64,000 bases of DNA from the NCBI GenBank assembly GCA_963855995.1, contig OY979717.1:19629906-19693905 (forward strand). Reading direction: 5' to 3'. The notes beneath the pieces were generated by a model that saw nothing but the letters and a program-made list of their open reading frames with translations, searched no databases and had not been told where the DNA came from. Shown piece after piece: positions 22,976 to 34,266 of the stretch; position 1 is the first letter of the stretch; every line of letters starts with the position of its first letter. The stretch comes from Muricea muricata. Its lineage: Eukaryota > Cnidaria > Anthozoa > Malacalcyonacea > Plexauridae. Both the position numbers and the translations under genes were made by a program.

Positions 22976-23765
22976 AAACTAAAATCAAACTTTACCTTAC
23001 AGGTAAGCCTCGTTTAGGCAAATGTATATTATGATTAAAGTATCTACACCTCAGCATCAGCAAACGGGTCGTAGTAAACTGAAATCAGGGGAACACAGAT
23101 GTTTTTAGTTTACGTTAATATGTTGTTTTTTGATATTAAAAGAATAAAAGAGTAGGTGTTGTATAAAACAAATCAAAACCTTTTTGATTAGCGATAAGTA
23201 TAAATCACGTACTTAAAATTGATGATGCCATAAATCAACAACAATCAACGCGAATTTTCAAAATCCTAATAACAACTGATTTCAAAAGAAATTAGTCGGG
23301 CAGATCCTGAATATATTGTACATACACCCACCTACTATAACGTTCTAACGCCGACCCAGATCCAGAGAACGACAATTTACAAATTTCCCATCGGCGTCTT
23401 TCCTTTCAATTTCTGGGGGAGGGGCTGTTCAACAACTTAGTATAGAGGGTGCGCCTGTGTCTTAAAAGTTAGCAACTTATATATCGCTCTTATTGCTCAA
23501 TAAGCTTAATGAGAGCACTTAAAGCAAGGCAAAAATCCTGTTGCTCATACTTTTATCACGTCACAACGTGGAAGCCTCATCAAATTCTGATTAGTTGTTT
23601 TTACAAAAACAATTGGCAAGCCCCTGCCTTGCTAAACAAAGACAAGTTTCATGCAAGTATTTGAACCACTAGAATTAAATTAATAATATTCGTAAATCGT
23701 GTGTGGTAAATAAATCTAAAGTTTCTTACTAGTAGGGAAAGATTAATGCGTTTATTTCGTAATAG
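22976..23765. other. Remainder of intron 1, nothing further recognised
   Basis: AT-rich intron sequence up to the acceptor TTCGTAATAG at 23765. No recognisable repeat or open frame was noted. Confidence 0.5.
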
Positions 23766-24097
23766 GTTAAAAAAGCTTTGGAATATGAGGCAAATGATAT
23801 ACCTGCACCCGTCTTCATTCCCGGTGGAAATATAAGCAGACCAGCTTGGGAGAAATTGCCCCTGACAGTCTATGTGTTCGGGCACTATGGAGATTACATC
23901 GATCAACCACATATGTCTGTTCACAAAGGCCTTATAATGGTGTATCTGGATCAAAGTGGCAAGTCGAAGGATCTCGTTTTGCACCGGTTTGATTTGTCGG
24001 CAGAATATCCCGAAGAACAATCAGAGATTTACCAACAACTAAGAAAAAAGACTGGACGTATACCGGCGCACGAATTTGTGGAAGAATTTTACTTCAG
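23766..24097 (+). CDS. Unrecognised three-exon protein, exon 2 (residues 101-211)
   Basis: Begins VKKALEYEANDIPAPVFIPG after an AG acceptor and ends EEFYF plus two bases of an Arg codon before GTAAGA. It includes LPLTVYVFGHYGDYIDQPH and GLIMVYLDQSGKSKDLVLHR, which look like alternating beta strands. No catalytic motif I can name. The reading frame is open and agrees with exon 1 (phase 0) and exon 3 (phase 2). Confidence 0.8.
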
Positions 24098-24180
24098 GTA
24101 AGATTTATTACCACAATATACTACGAAATCCATAGCAGTTTGTATATATCTATATATCTATATATGAACAACACCACAAT

Positions 24181-24319
<139 letters not shown>

Positions 24320-24382
24320 TTACAATTAAAACTCTAAAATGATTTCAACAGGCATAAAAAGGATGAAACTTTATTAAAATCC

Positions 24383-24414
24383 AAACGTTTCGCCAGTAAC
24401 GGCTTCTTCAGTGG
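24383..24414 (-). ncRNA. Hammerhead-ribozyme-like core of a Penelope-like element
   Basis: The minus strand reads CTGAAGA, then AGCC-GTTACT-GGC as a 3 bp stem-loop, then GAAACGTTTGG. This follows the hammerhead core pattern CUGANGA, helix II, GAAA. Penelope-like elements are known to carry minimal hammerheads, but helices I and III are not resolved here, so cleavage is not shown. Confidence 0.6.
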
Positions 24415-24483
24415 AAAAGTCTAATATACATAAAAACTGTCCTCTATTTATGTGTACATACCATATCTAATTAAAATAGATAA

Positions 24484-25020
24484 CTATATGCAGATATTTC
24501 TGCCAATACAACCGTTCATAATATTGTCTGAATGTTTCTGTATTTCTAAGGCTTCAATGATTTTGCGTTCGCTGTGGGATTTGATGTTACTATGCAGTAT
24601 TTTCCAGCTAATGGGACATTCTTCAAAAGGATTGTCGGAGTGACTCTTTAAGTGCACAAAGACTGTCTGTTTTTTCATTCTAAGGTGTTCTTTTATCCTT
24701 GATCCTACAGTTCGTCCAGTTTCCCCTATATACGTTATATTACAGTTTGAACACACTATTTGATAAACTACATGTTTTGTAAAGCAGCAATTTGCCTTCA
24801 ACGTCAGCTTACACGTTTCACAATCATCTGGGCAATTAAGTTTTTCTCTTGAGGGCGCAAATACCTTCGATGACGGCCGACCATTCATGAAATGGGTTTT
24901 AATGTTCGATATTCCCGAATTGCGTATAACAGACAATGCTCGTCGTTTTAATTGTTCATTCACATAAGGTATCTTTAGGTAGATGTTTTCCTGCTCATCA
25001 TTGTTTGGGATTGTACTCAA
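24484..25020 (-). CDS. Penelope-like element C-terminal GIY-YIG endonuclease domain
   Basis: 178 residues. The region after the RT begins PYVNEQLKRRALSVIRNSG and includes NGRPSSKVFAPSREKL. A Cys cluster follows (CPDDCETCKL...CC...CSNC), then the GIY-YIG core VYQIVCSNCNITYIGETGRT with VGSRIKEH (catalytic Arg) and a downstream SERKIIEALEIQ holding the conserved Glu. This domain nicks DNA during retroposition. The RT itself is absent, as is usual for 5'-truncated copies. The sequence is open and may be young. Confidence 0.85.
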   Translation of the reverse strand: MSTIPNNDEQENIYLKIPYVNEQLKRRALSVIRNSGISNIKTHFMNGRPSSKVFAPSREKLNCPDDCETCKLTLKANCCFTKHVVYQIVCSNCNITYIGETGRTVGSRIKEHLRMKKQTVFVHLKSHSDNPFEECPISWKILHSNIKSHSERKIIEALEIQKHSDNIMNGCIGRNICI

Positions 25021-25110
25021 TGTCCGTCTGATAACCGCTTGAATAAATCTTTTGGGATAACCATTCTGTTTGAAGATTGTGGTGATTTTACGTAATGACC
25101 GCGTTCTCGA

Positions 25111-25166
25111 TTGTGCATCCGTCGATTGTGCATCCGTCGATTGTGCATCCGTCGATTGTGCATACT
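25111..25166 (+). repeat. 15 bp tandem repeat, ~4 copies
   Basis: Consecutive copies of CGATTGTGCATCCGT, identical except at the ends. It lies at the 5' truncation side of the Penelope-like copy. Confidence 0.9.
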
Positions 25167-25195
25167 AAACCAGGCATGGCATCTAAAAACATTTA

Positions 25196-25297
<102 letters not shown>

Positions 25298-25550
25298 AAT
25301 AAATAGATAAATGTAGTGATAAAAACTATCGTGAGGATAGAATTTAGCGCATACAAAATCGTACGGATAGAGTGCTCAATGCGTACGCAGAGCGGTATAA
25401 CACAAGATGAGAAACACAAGTTACTTCATCGAAATCATTTACCTGATGAGTGTGGCAAGTTCAACACTTGCCATACGAAACAGTCCTGTAGTAAATAAAA
25501 TTTCGATTAAGTAACTTGTGTTTCTCATCTTGTTTCTCATCTTATATATA

Positions 25551-25994
25551 CAGGGTGTCCCAAAAAAAACGGAACCCGCATAAATCAATTATGTATGCAC
25601 TTAAAACGAAACCCGCATAAACTAATGTTGTATGCATTATGATTCACAAATTGAAAGCTATAAAAGTTTTAAAAGCTGTGTTATACACGCTGATTTTGTC
25701 CTCGTTCGTCAAAACTTTTATAGGAAACATGATTACGTTTGTTGTTGCTATTACTCAGTTAATGTCGCTTTGTTTTTACTACACTTTTGAGTGAAAAATT
25801 AGCAATACGGATAGGTGTAAGTCATTACTTTTAACTTGCTTTGCTTTAACATATGCTGCACAAAAATATGAAATCCCAGAGGTACAGAAATGTCAAGTCA
25901 TCACACTACTGTGAATAATAATTACATAATTGTGAATATTTTTAACGACTGCATAATTAATTTATGCGGGTTCCGTTTTTTTTGGGACACCCTG
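25551..25994. mobile_element. Mariner-type MITE, TA target duplication
   Basis: 444 bp, with ends CAGGGTGTCCCAAAAAAAAC and GTTTTTTTTGGGACACCCTG, continuing inward as CGGAACCCGCATAAAT. TA flanks both sides (25549-25550, 25995-25996). CAGGGTGTCCCAAAA ends are typical of Tc1/mariner derivatives. An internal copy of CGAAACCCGCATAAA suggests partial duplication of the end. No transposase. Confidence 0.9.
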
Positions 25995-26045
25995 TATATA
26001 TACATATATATTCAATAACCTTAACAAAATATAAACATAATTATT

Positions 26046-26710
26046 AATGAGCCAGCGCTCACAGGTCTAACTTAAATTTTAATATATAACGTGAAGATAT
26101 TTAAGCAATATTGAATGAGATATTACAGTTTCATTTCGAAGAAGCAATTTTGAAAATACTTAAAATTACCACAAATCGGGCTATCAAATTAACATTTACT
26201 TTAATTTTGCTCCTGTCAACACAACACACGATAAAAAATATTTGGACATTAGATGATTTATTCATCTGAAAAAGCTGCTCTTGAACATATATACAACGTG
26301 GAGTTCTGTTAACCATGCCATCAAGAGAGTTCTGGATTGTTTGTGCATGCAGTCTTTGGCACGCTAAAATAATTGCCTGGCGGAGCTGTCTCAAATTCAT
26401 TGACATTGGCTGGTGCTCATGCGGGACGTTGCAGATTTTTTGCTTCAAATAACTCTAAAGAATCAAGTTGCATATCGTCAGATCAGGAAATCAAAGCGGC
26501 CAGGGCGAATCGCCCTGAGATTAAAGGTAGCTTTTTCAAAATTTTCAATACTCGCGGAAAAATAGCAAATGTCTTCGAATAAATTTAATAGGCCGATTTA
26601 GTCAATTTTTTCCGCCAATTTTAAACCGAACCTCAGCTTAAAACATTCATATCTCGCTCAATATTGAATGAAGCCCAAGCGCCCTATATACTAAAATTTA
26701 AGTTAGCGTT
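26046..26710 (-). mobile_element. Tc1/mariner relic with transposase C-terminus
   Basis: Inverted segments at about 26050-26120 and 26645-26710 share CTCAATATTGAATGA-like and TAAAATTTAAGTTAG blocks. Between them, the minus strand (about 26270-26400) encodes NLRQLRQAIILACQRL and AQTIQNSLDGMVNRTPRC, the shape of the C-terminal end of Tc1/mariner transposases after the last catalytic acid. The rest of the enzyme is missing. Confidence 0.6.
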
Positions 26711-26769
26711 TTCTCAGTTACTACCATAAAACGTATTTGAAAGCCATAGCTGGTGTAGTTCTTACATTA

Positions 26770-27020
26770 TATTAAATTCTAATAAAAATAATTCATGAAG
26801 GAAATTCGAAAGAAATACAAATTTAATTAGTGTTTTGAAACTAGAGGAAAAGTGTCTCAAAAGCATGGTGGCGGATTTGAAATGTCTCAGGGGACAGCGG
26901 GGCTGATTAAGTATTCGTTTTCAAACTACTAGTAGTTTGAAATTTTTCAAGGTACTAGTACTCCTCGTACTTGAAATCCCGGTAAAGTCCTCTGTCTCGT
27001 ATTTGAATTATTACTTAAAC
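26770..27020 (+). repeat. ~250 bp repeat, inverse of 32670-32930
   Basis: Shares GTTTTGAAACTAGAGGAAAA-like, GGGGACAGCGGGGCTGATTA and CAAACTACTAGTAGTTTGAA with the other copy, in opposite orientation. ACTACTAGTAGT and GTACTAGTAC are perfect small palindromes inside it. It lies in intron 2; its partner lies 3 kb past the gene's last exon. Confidence 0.8.
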
Positions 27021-27029
27021 ACCGATACT

Positions 27030-27261
27030 TTTCTTTGAGACACCCGGTATACAATCGTGCAAACTTTTCTGTTTTGTTTTGCTTCAAGTGCCAAACGTGT
27101 TTCGAAAGTTCCGTTCCGTTCGAATATTTTTTGCGTGTGAAAGATTTAATGTGATTCCTGTATTGCTCTTTAAATGTGTTTGAGGTCATGCCAATGCAGT
27201 GCCTTTTAAAACCACGAATCATGGCTTTTGAATAAATTAGCGCGATAAATTGACGATACAT
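27030..27261 (-). pseudogene. GIY-YIG endonuclease fragment of a Penelope-like or related element
   Basis: Minus-strand reading RGFKRHCIGMTSNTFKEQYR then FTRKKYSNGTELSKHVWHLK resembles the tail of GIY-YIG domains, with the tyrosine of the YIG triplet replaced by Cys. It breaks into the repeat at 26770-27020. A short dead fragment. Confidence 0.6.
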
Positions 27262-27661
27262 CAGCGGCTTAGCAAAGCTTTAAATGTTGGATGTTTTACT
27301 TTTACTCATAACGTTTTATCCACGCAAATATACGATTTTGAATAAATAACTCTGTGTGAGGTAATATAGTAATGAAATTGCAGGAGATAGCAGCCGTTGC
27401 CAGGGCCTTTTCTCTCCCTCCATTTTAGAAAAGGTCCTGGGAACGAGGTTTAGCTTTCTCCTTGATTTTCTCTCAAAGTAGTGATTTGTTTGAGTACGTT
27501 CAAACACTCGTAAGGACTTCCTACGATTTAAGAGCTCGTCGAAGTTTGCTTTGCCAAACGCTTTGCCTTTGACTTCCCTGAATGCTTGGAAATTATAGGA
27601 AGTCACTCGTGTTTGAACTATTACATCCTTATCGCTATCCTTATAGAAATTTTAAAACACT

Positions 27662-27975
27662 ATTGGGTTGGGGGTGGGTGAGTAGGCTTAGCTAAATCCG
27701 ATAATCCGCAAAAGATGTTTACTAAGTCCGCAAATCCGAGAATATTTGGGATAAATCCCGATCCATGAAGATCCCAAAATGTCAATGATTTCCATGCCAG
27801 GAAATTCCAAGGTTTCTCTATCTGCGTATTTAAACGAAATCCATAGTCAGTAAGAAAAAAACAAAGTAAATCTATAAGCTGATACGGTTCAACTGCTAAA
27901 TCCGGAAAAAGCCGCGATTTCAGGATCCGTAAATCCGGCAAAACCCGCAATTGATCCGACACCGCCCTCCCCCAG
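27662..27975. mobile_element. Second AATCCG-rich MITE
   Basis: Bounded by GGGTTGGGGGTGGGTGAG on the left and GACACCGCCCTCCCCCAGCC on the right, with eight or more AATCCG/CCGCAAATCCG words inside. It resembles the element at 12663-13131 in end composition and internal repeat but not in overall order. The target duplication is not clear. Confidence 0.55.
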
Positions 27976-28022
27976 CCCCCGTTGTATACAAGTTCATACT
28001 GTATAGGCAGTAATTGGCTGAA

Positions 28023-28835
28023 CGGAGAGTTATGAAGTGGAGAATTATGATTTCGGAGAGTTATGTCACACCCAATTTCTTAACTCTCCTGATGTTTACC
28101 TGAATTAACATGGGGAGTGTTATGTTTTTACGTAACTCTCTCTCTCTCTCATTAACATAATGAAGATGTTAGAGAGTTAGTTTTTATAGGTCTCTGTGCT
28201 CACGATTGAGAAAATGAAGAGAGTTTTGAGTTCGGTGTTTATTATTAGCATGACAAAATTACTGTTGGTTGAATACAATGCACACTGCAGTACAATTAAT
28301 GATTTTTCCAAAACAACAAAATGGTGGGAAAGTCGAATCGGCGAGTTTCAACACAAACAAAATGGTTGAGGAAGTGGAATAAAAACAAAGCACAAAATTT
28401 TCGCTAAAAGTCTGGCAGGACTAGAATGTAATAATTGTCTTCATTGAGAATTATCGTCTACAAGAAATGGATAAAGCGCTGTAATACTAATGGTGAGGTG
28501 AGTACATGCGATTTTGTCATGCTAGTAACAAACAAGTAATCATGCGATGTTGATCGTACAATTAGGCATTAATAGTACTCGTGATATTTGAAAATTTTGC
28601 CAAATCGGACTTGGCTCGGTGACCGTCTAAAATTTTCAAAATGTTGACAAGAGAGAGTTACGTAGAAACATAACTCTCTCATGTTAGCTCAAGCAAACAA
28701 CGGGAGTATCAACAAATTGGGCGTGGTCGTATGGAAACGTGGGCGTGGTTAGGGTGGTGGCTCATACATAACTCTCCAAAGTCATAACTCTCCGAGATAA
28801 CTCTCCATTTCATAACTCTCCCATAAGTCATACCC
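28023..28835. mobile_element. MITE with GGAGAGTTATG repeat ends
   Basis: Both ends carry three or four copies of GGAGAGTTATGA-type words in inverted orientation. They continue inward as a match between CACACCCAATTTCTTAACTCT on the left and the complement of the segment at 28660-28735 on the right. GTATAG occurs just outside each end (28000 and 28836) and may be the target duplication. About 0.8 kb, no coding sequence. It lies in intron 2, about 250 bases before exon 3. Confidence 0.65.
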
Positions 28836-29082
28836 GTATAGCTATACCGACAATACGTATTATAAATCTTGTTTCCATGCAATTCATTGCAATGACTACG
28901 AGTGCTTTTCTAAAAAAATTACACACACCTGGGATACTCATAGCAGCAGATTTGCGAGTTGCTATTTACAAACAAGTAAAAAAAAACTTTTTGCATTTGT
29001 TTCTATGCGTCACAAACCCCTAGTCTCACGTGGCAGTCTCTTATTTGGCTATCACATCGTATCTTTTTATCTTTTCATGCAG

Positions 29083-29623
29083 ATCAATGATGCAAACCGG
29101 ACAAAACCACAATATCCCCAGCGAATTAATCAGTGTTCTCGGACGAGCACAACCGAATGAAATTGTGGGGAAGATGCTCAATTTTGCTGCAGGTCATCCT
29201 AACACAACTCCAGCAGATATGGCTACTACTTTTTTGCAATTCGACATGTACAATAACGTACACATGTTCCAAAGTGACAGCAATTCATCATCCGGCTCAT
29301 CATCAGGTTCTTCGCGAGATAATATGCTTACCGAAATGCTTCACATGCGTGAAAATTTGTTGTTTGGACGTGACAACTTCCCTACATACGAAGGCACCCT
29401 TGAAAATGTTTCTTTGCTGAAAGTCTGGGAGGTGATCCAGAAATCAATGAGAGAATTCCCGAAAAAATACAGTGTTTGGTCGGCTAACTGCATCCAATTC
29501 TGCACTAAAATAACCAATTTTCTTAAAGCAGATCTGAACATGAAAGAGAACATGGACGATCCCGTGCTGAAGGAAATTCTCAAGCCAATAGAAAAGCAAA
29601 TGGAGTGGCTAGTCCGTATCTAA
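29083..29623 (+). CDS. Unrecognised three-exon protein, exon 3 (residues 211-390)
   Basis: The acceptor is TTTTCATGCAG; the split Arg codon is completed by its first base, then SMMQTGQNHNIPSELISVLG. A Ser/Gly-rich low-complexity linker (SNSSSGSSSGSSR) precedes a helical-looking C-terminal part: ENLLFGRDNFPTYEGTL, VSLLKVWEVIQKSMREFPKK and FLKADLNMKENMDDPVLKEI. The stop TAA is at 29621-29623. The C-terminal part is preserved in a decayed paralogue at 44640-44794 and 46817-46966, so the region has coding history beyond this locus. Function unknown. Confidence 0.8.
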
Positions 29624-29659
29624 AACAAACCACTCCGGTACATAAAATACAGTCAAACT

Positions 29660-31607
29660 ACACTGCGACTCACGATATTACTTGTACGAGATATTTATGC
29701 CGTACGTATTCAAAATAAGCATTGTTATTCATCAAAACTTACGAACATCAAAACAAAGTTGTGAGAAGATCTTTACCATGTTGATATTTGATGTTAGTCA
29801 CATGACTGAAAAAAATATGGCGTTGTTCCATATTTGAGGCGGACCACGCTATTAGTTTTAAAAATATGATAACACGACAGGACGTCGTTTTTAATTTAAT
29901 TGGAAGTGTAAACGACATTCTTCAACCAAAAACAGCATAGGTAACAACAAGAGAATGTTTTAGCTAGAAAATAAGCGAACTTGGTTTCATAGTTGAAGGA
30001 CTTTTCAAAGAATACGTGGAACGGTGGAAAACAGGGATTCTGGACTTCTAAAATGGATAAGAATGGGAGGTATTAGGCGTTTGAAGGAGAACTGTTCGTA
30101 AATTATCATGATCAACGTCTATCAACATTTTGAGAAAGTTTGCTTTGCTATATATCTTCAAAACTAGCAATGATGGATTCCTGGTAAGCAATAATAATTC
30201 TAAAAGTACCTCCACTGGTGTCGTGGAATAAACGCTTGGCACTGGATTGAGGCAAAAAAAAATGCTTGAGGGCACAACAAGTCGAGACCGACAAGACAGG
30301 CAAGTCGAGATCAACATGATAATTCCCTAATGCTGGAAAAGGAACTTCTGATGAAAGGTTTTAGGTACCTGCCAAAGAAGTGGTAGAACGATTATTTATT
30401 AGCAACCAACATGTCTTCATATGTGCCTAAATGTGCAAAAGAGATCTCTGATCCCTATTTCTGCTGTTACCAGCAGAACTCGTTTACTTTAGAACTTTTT
30501 TGTTGACTCCTTAGCCTCCGCTGGTCACATACCATCACTGAATATCAATAATCTAACCCATGCATGCATTTTCCAAGCTTTATCATGCTGATTTCGTCTG
30601 CCCGTCAAAAGGACAAACTTCTGTTGTGCTCTCAAGCATATTTTTGCCTCAATCCAGTGCCAAACGTTCATTCCACGACACCAGTGGAGGTACTTTTAGA
30701 ATTATTATTGCTTACCAGGAGTCCATCATTGCTAGTTTTGAAGATATATGGCAAAGCAAACTTTCTCAAAATGTTGATAGACGTTTATCATGATAATTTA
30801 CGAACAGTTCTCCTTCAAACGCCTAAAACCTCCCACTCTTATCCTTTTTAGAAATCCAGAATCCCTCTTTTCCACCGTTCCACATAATCTTTAAAAAATC
30901 CTTCAACTATGACACCAAGTCCGTTTATTTTCTCGCTAAAACATTCTCTTGTTGTTAACTATGCTGTTTTTGGTTAAAGAATCTCGTTTCCACTTCCAAT
31001 CACGTTAAAAACGACGTCTTAGGGACCGTTCATTATTTATACCTCAGGGGGGCACCGAAGAGAAATTGGGTGGGTGACTGATTTTTGAAACCTCTAAAAG
31101 GTTGGGTGAAAAAAAAGACCAATGAGAATACGAGAACATACTACAATGAATAATAATAGCTAATAAACGAACGCAGTTAATAACATACATGAAAAACGCA
31201 ATGACAAAAACAAATAAAACAGTCATTTCAAGTTAAGTTTACAAAGGCAGCTTTCAAATCTTGGATTTCTATTAGAGGTTGGGTAAAAAAAATTTGAACA
31301 CCCAGAGCGGTCGGGTCATTTTTTTATATACACTTTTTTTAATTTCTCTTCGGTGCCCCCCTGAGGTATAAATAATGAACGGTCCCTTATCGTGTTATCA
31401 TATTTTTAAAACTAATAGCGTGGTCCGCCTGAAATATGGAACAGCGCCATATTTTTTTCAGTCATGTGACTAACATCAAATATCCACATCGTAAAGATCT
31501 TCTCACAACTTTGTTTTGATGTTCGTAAGTTTTAATGAATGGCAATGCTTATTTTGAATACGTACGGCATAAATATCTCATACAAGTAATATCGTGAGTC
31601 GCACTGT
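29660..31607. repeat. Large foldback element (~1.95 kb) just after the gene
   Basis: The left arm (about 29660-30330) and right arm (about 30585-31607) are highly similar reverse complements, sharing for instance TGAGGCGGACCACGCTATTA-like and CACTGGTGTCGTGGAAT blocks. The centre is about 250 bases. The right arm is longer because a MITE (31022-31386) was inserted in it. Each arm has an open frame whose peptide resembles the other's, a mere consequence of the inverted duplication. It starts about 40 bases after the stop of the three-exon gene, so the gene's 3' UTR or polyadenylation site may lie in it. Confidence 0.85.
31022..31386. mobile_element. PIF/Harbinger-type MITE, TTA duplication
   Basis: 365 bp with ends GGGACCGTTCATTATTTATA and its complement, continuing through CCTCAGGGGGGCACCGAAGA. 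It is flanked by TTA at 31019-31021 and 31387-31389. The left arm of the host foldback lacks it, which confirms the boundaries. No transposase. Confidence 0.9.
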
Positions 31608-32647
31608 ATTGAGTTAAAACAGACACATGCTTATTTGAGATTGATTAAAAATATGCTATATGTAATATGGCTTTGTCTGTGTGATTAAAATTGCTACATG
31701 CATGGTTATTGGTATAATTTGTTTTTAAACTTTATTTTACTCTTACTAGAGAGTCCAGGGATAACCGCGGTATAAAACCGAGGTTTAACCTCGAATTAGC
31801 CACAGATTGACCGAGGTTTTGAACCGCGATTAAATCGCAACTAAATCGCGATTAACGTGAGGGTGAACCGCGGTTTAATCAGGTTTAACTGAGGTCGAAA
31901 ATTTGAAATATTTTCATCAAAACTTTTACATAGCAGAACTTCACTGCCATGCTTGCTATAGGGTAGTAGAAATGAATCGAATTCCGGTGCGAAATAAATT
32001 AAAATACTTGAAATGCGATAGTTTTCAACTTTTCACCCGCCATTGATACTCGATATACTTGACACTCAGAAAGGTGCTACGTACTTCAGTGGGGGAACTT
32101 TGACACAAGAAGTCCGTGTTTCGAGAGAATCAAACGCCCCTCGAAACGTCGAAGTACTGTTTTTATAAGTTTAAATTAGTTAAATACCTTTCAGTGGTAA
32201 TCTGACATGTATGCATTAATATAGGGCTCGCATAGCTTCAGTTGAATGTTTTTTAACTGTTTTTTCCCCAAGCGTCACTTGCATACGATAATTAAAAATG
32301 CAACTAATTTTTCAATCTAAAACGAACACTAACGATTGAATATATGCAACTACGCATGTAATGTTTCAAAACGCATGCACACAAGATAAATACTATGTAC
32401 TATTTAAAATACAAGCAGAAGTGCTTGATCAGAAAAAAGATATGATAAAGCACGACTTGCGAGTATTTTAAATAGCTTCAAAAACGATCCATTTTATACC
32501 CATTTGTTCCTGTGTTTGCGAACGAATTTTCAAAGTAGATATTGTATAAACCGAGAAAACGGAGGCAAAAGTTTTGTGAAAATACACGTGTGCTTTTATC
32601 ACATATAAAGGTGCACTGCCACGGTTATGATTTTCTTGGTGTTTTGC
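31608..32647. other. Intergenic; palindromic AACCGCGG cluster at 31750-31890
   Basis: Short words such as AACCGCGGTT, AACCGAGGTTTAACCTCG and AATCGCGATT crowd 31750-31890, many self-complementary. The rest is AT-rich with no gene recognised. Confidence 0.5.
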
Positions 32648-32669
32648 TCATGAATTATTAATGAGTTTT

Positions 32670-32930
32670 TGAAGTAATAGTTCAAATACGAGACAGAGGA
32701 CTTTACCGGGATTTCAGGTACGAGGAGTTCGTACCATCAATTATGCAATTCAAAGTACTAGTACCTTGAAAAATTTCAAACTACTAGTAGTTTGAAAACG
32801 AATACTTAATCAGCCCCGCTGTCCCCTGAGACATTTCAAATCCGCCACCTGCTTTTAAGACACTTTTCCTCTAGTCTCAAAACACAATTTAAATATGTAT
32901 TTCTTTTGAATTCCCTTCATGAATTATTAA
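32670..32930 (-). repeat. ~250 bp repeat, inverse of 26770-27020, with flanking direct repeats
   Basis: Reverse-complement relative of 26770-27020. Here it is bracketed by direct copies of TCATGAATTATTAATGAGTT (32648-32669 and 32917-32938, 22 bases), longer than the duplication of most DNA transposons. Confidence 0.75.
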
Positions 32931-33326
32931 TGAGTTTTAGAATGAAATTTAACTTATCCAGCCTTTAAGCGGAAAAAGCGGGCTTCTAATATCAGGGACC
33001 ATGCAAAATTTACGAAGGCAGGGTTGGTGGAAAAGCAAAGTTTCATGAAAAAACCTCGCCGTTCGTTGTAGTAATGCATTGCCTTTTGCTATCTAACTCT
33101 AGCTGAAAATTTCGATGCCCTGCTGCTAAGTTATTACTTTTTAACACGATTTATATCATACAAACAAAAAAATACGAATGATACTCGAGACTTCTTCCGG
33201 CAATAAACCCACGACTGCTGGCTGAGAAGAAATTAATCACTAAAGGTTCTTGAATTCAAAATCATTGAATTTTAGAGGATCCTTGTAGGCCGTAGGATGA
33301 GCGTCCAAAAGATGCTTAGAAAACAC

Positions 33327-33982
33327 ATTCCGTTGCACCCCAGTGGAACTACATAATTTTCACACGAATGGATAGATAAAAACTCACTTTATTAGAATCC
33401 GCTGCTCCCCAAGCGATACAGGTGCACAATTGGGAAAAAAACCCCTCCAAATTTTGTTAATTTCGCGCTTTGAAATATTCGAACCGCCATTGTTTTGGTG
33501 ACAAATACGCATGCACACATCAGCCAAACTGCCACTGCGCACGCGCACAAACGCACACGAGGTGCGAATTGCGTTATTCAAAATAATCATGGCTGAAGAT
33601 ATTTATAATATTCGGATGTCCTCATGTTTTATGCATTTTGTGATTTTGATGGCGTTACGGAGCAATTTTGCAAAGTCATACGCCAAAAGGCTTAAGAAAT
33701 GTCTTGAGTGTAGGTCTAAAAAACTCACAGGGAAAATCCATTTTTGTTATCTGCGCGTGCGCAGTGGGAGTTTGGCTGATGTGCGCATGCGTATTTGTCA
33801 CCAAAACAATGGCGGCTCGAATATTTCATAGCGCGAAATTAACAAACTTTGGAGAAAATATTTTTCCGAATTGTTCACTTGTTTCGCTTGAGGAGCAGGG
33901 GATTCTAATAAAGTGAGTTTATATCTATCGTTTATATCTATGTGTGTGAAAATTATGTAGTTCCACGAGGGGTGCAACGGAA
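33327..33982. mobile_element. Foldback MITE with ~210 bp arms
   Basis: The arms at 33327-33545 and 33755-33982 are reverse complements. They share ATTCCGTTGCACCCC at the ends and AATACGCATGCRCACATCAG near the centre. The unique middle is about 210 bases. Short ORFs in both arms are mirror images. It immediately precedes the 4.9 kb transposon at 34022. Confidence 0.82.
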
Positions 33983-34266
33983 TTGCATCTTTTGGGATCA
34001 ACGGATCAACGGAATTGCATCCCTTTAAACTTAGTAAGTATATTTCTGAATGTTGGCCGCGTTGAAATTTCTTGTGGGCTCTTGCCAACACGTTTTTCTA
34101 CGATATTACTATAAAACTGTATAAGCGAGTTCGGAGTTGCGCGAAACACCAAGAAGCCTGGGCACCAGTCGGGATAAAGTGAGAAATCTTAAATACGACT
34201 CGAATAACATGTAGTTACATTTTAGTGAGGTTTTTAAAGAGTAAAACTGAAATTTTTGTACACAAG

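Larger units (their letters stand above)
24340..25085 (-). mobile_element. Penelope-like element, 3' end only
   Basis: A 5'-truncated minus-strand copy consisting of the C-terminal coding part and 3' region, bordered by TA-rich sequence on both sides. The 3' region holds a hammerhead-like core (24383-24414). It sits in intron 2, antisense to the host gene. Confidence 0.85.

Noticed and set aside
25111..25166. Possible CRISPR-like array
   Set aside because: The 15-base units are contiguous with no spacers, and the genome is eukaryotic; it is a plain minisatellite.
30048..30851. Two similar ORFs on opposite strands, suggesting a conserved protein
   Set aside because: They are mirror images inside the arms of one foldback, so the similarity comes from the inverted duplication.
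33384..33916. ORFs repeated in both directions near 33500 and 33800
   Set aside because: They arise from the arms of the foldback at 33327-33982.
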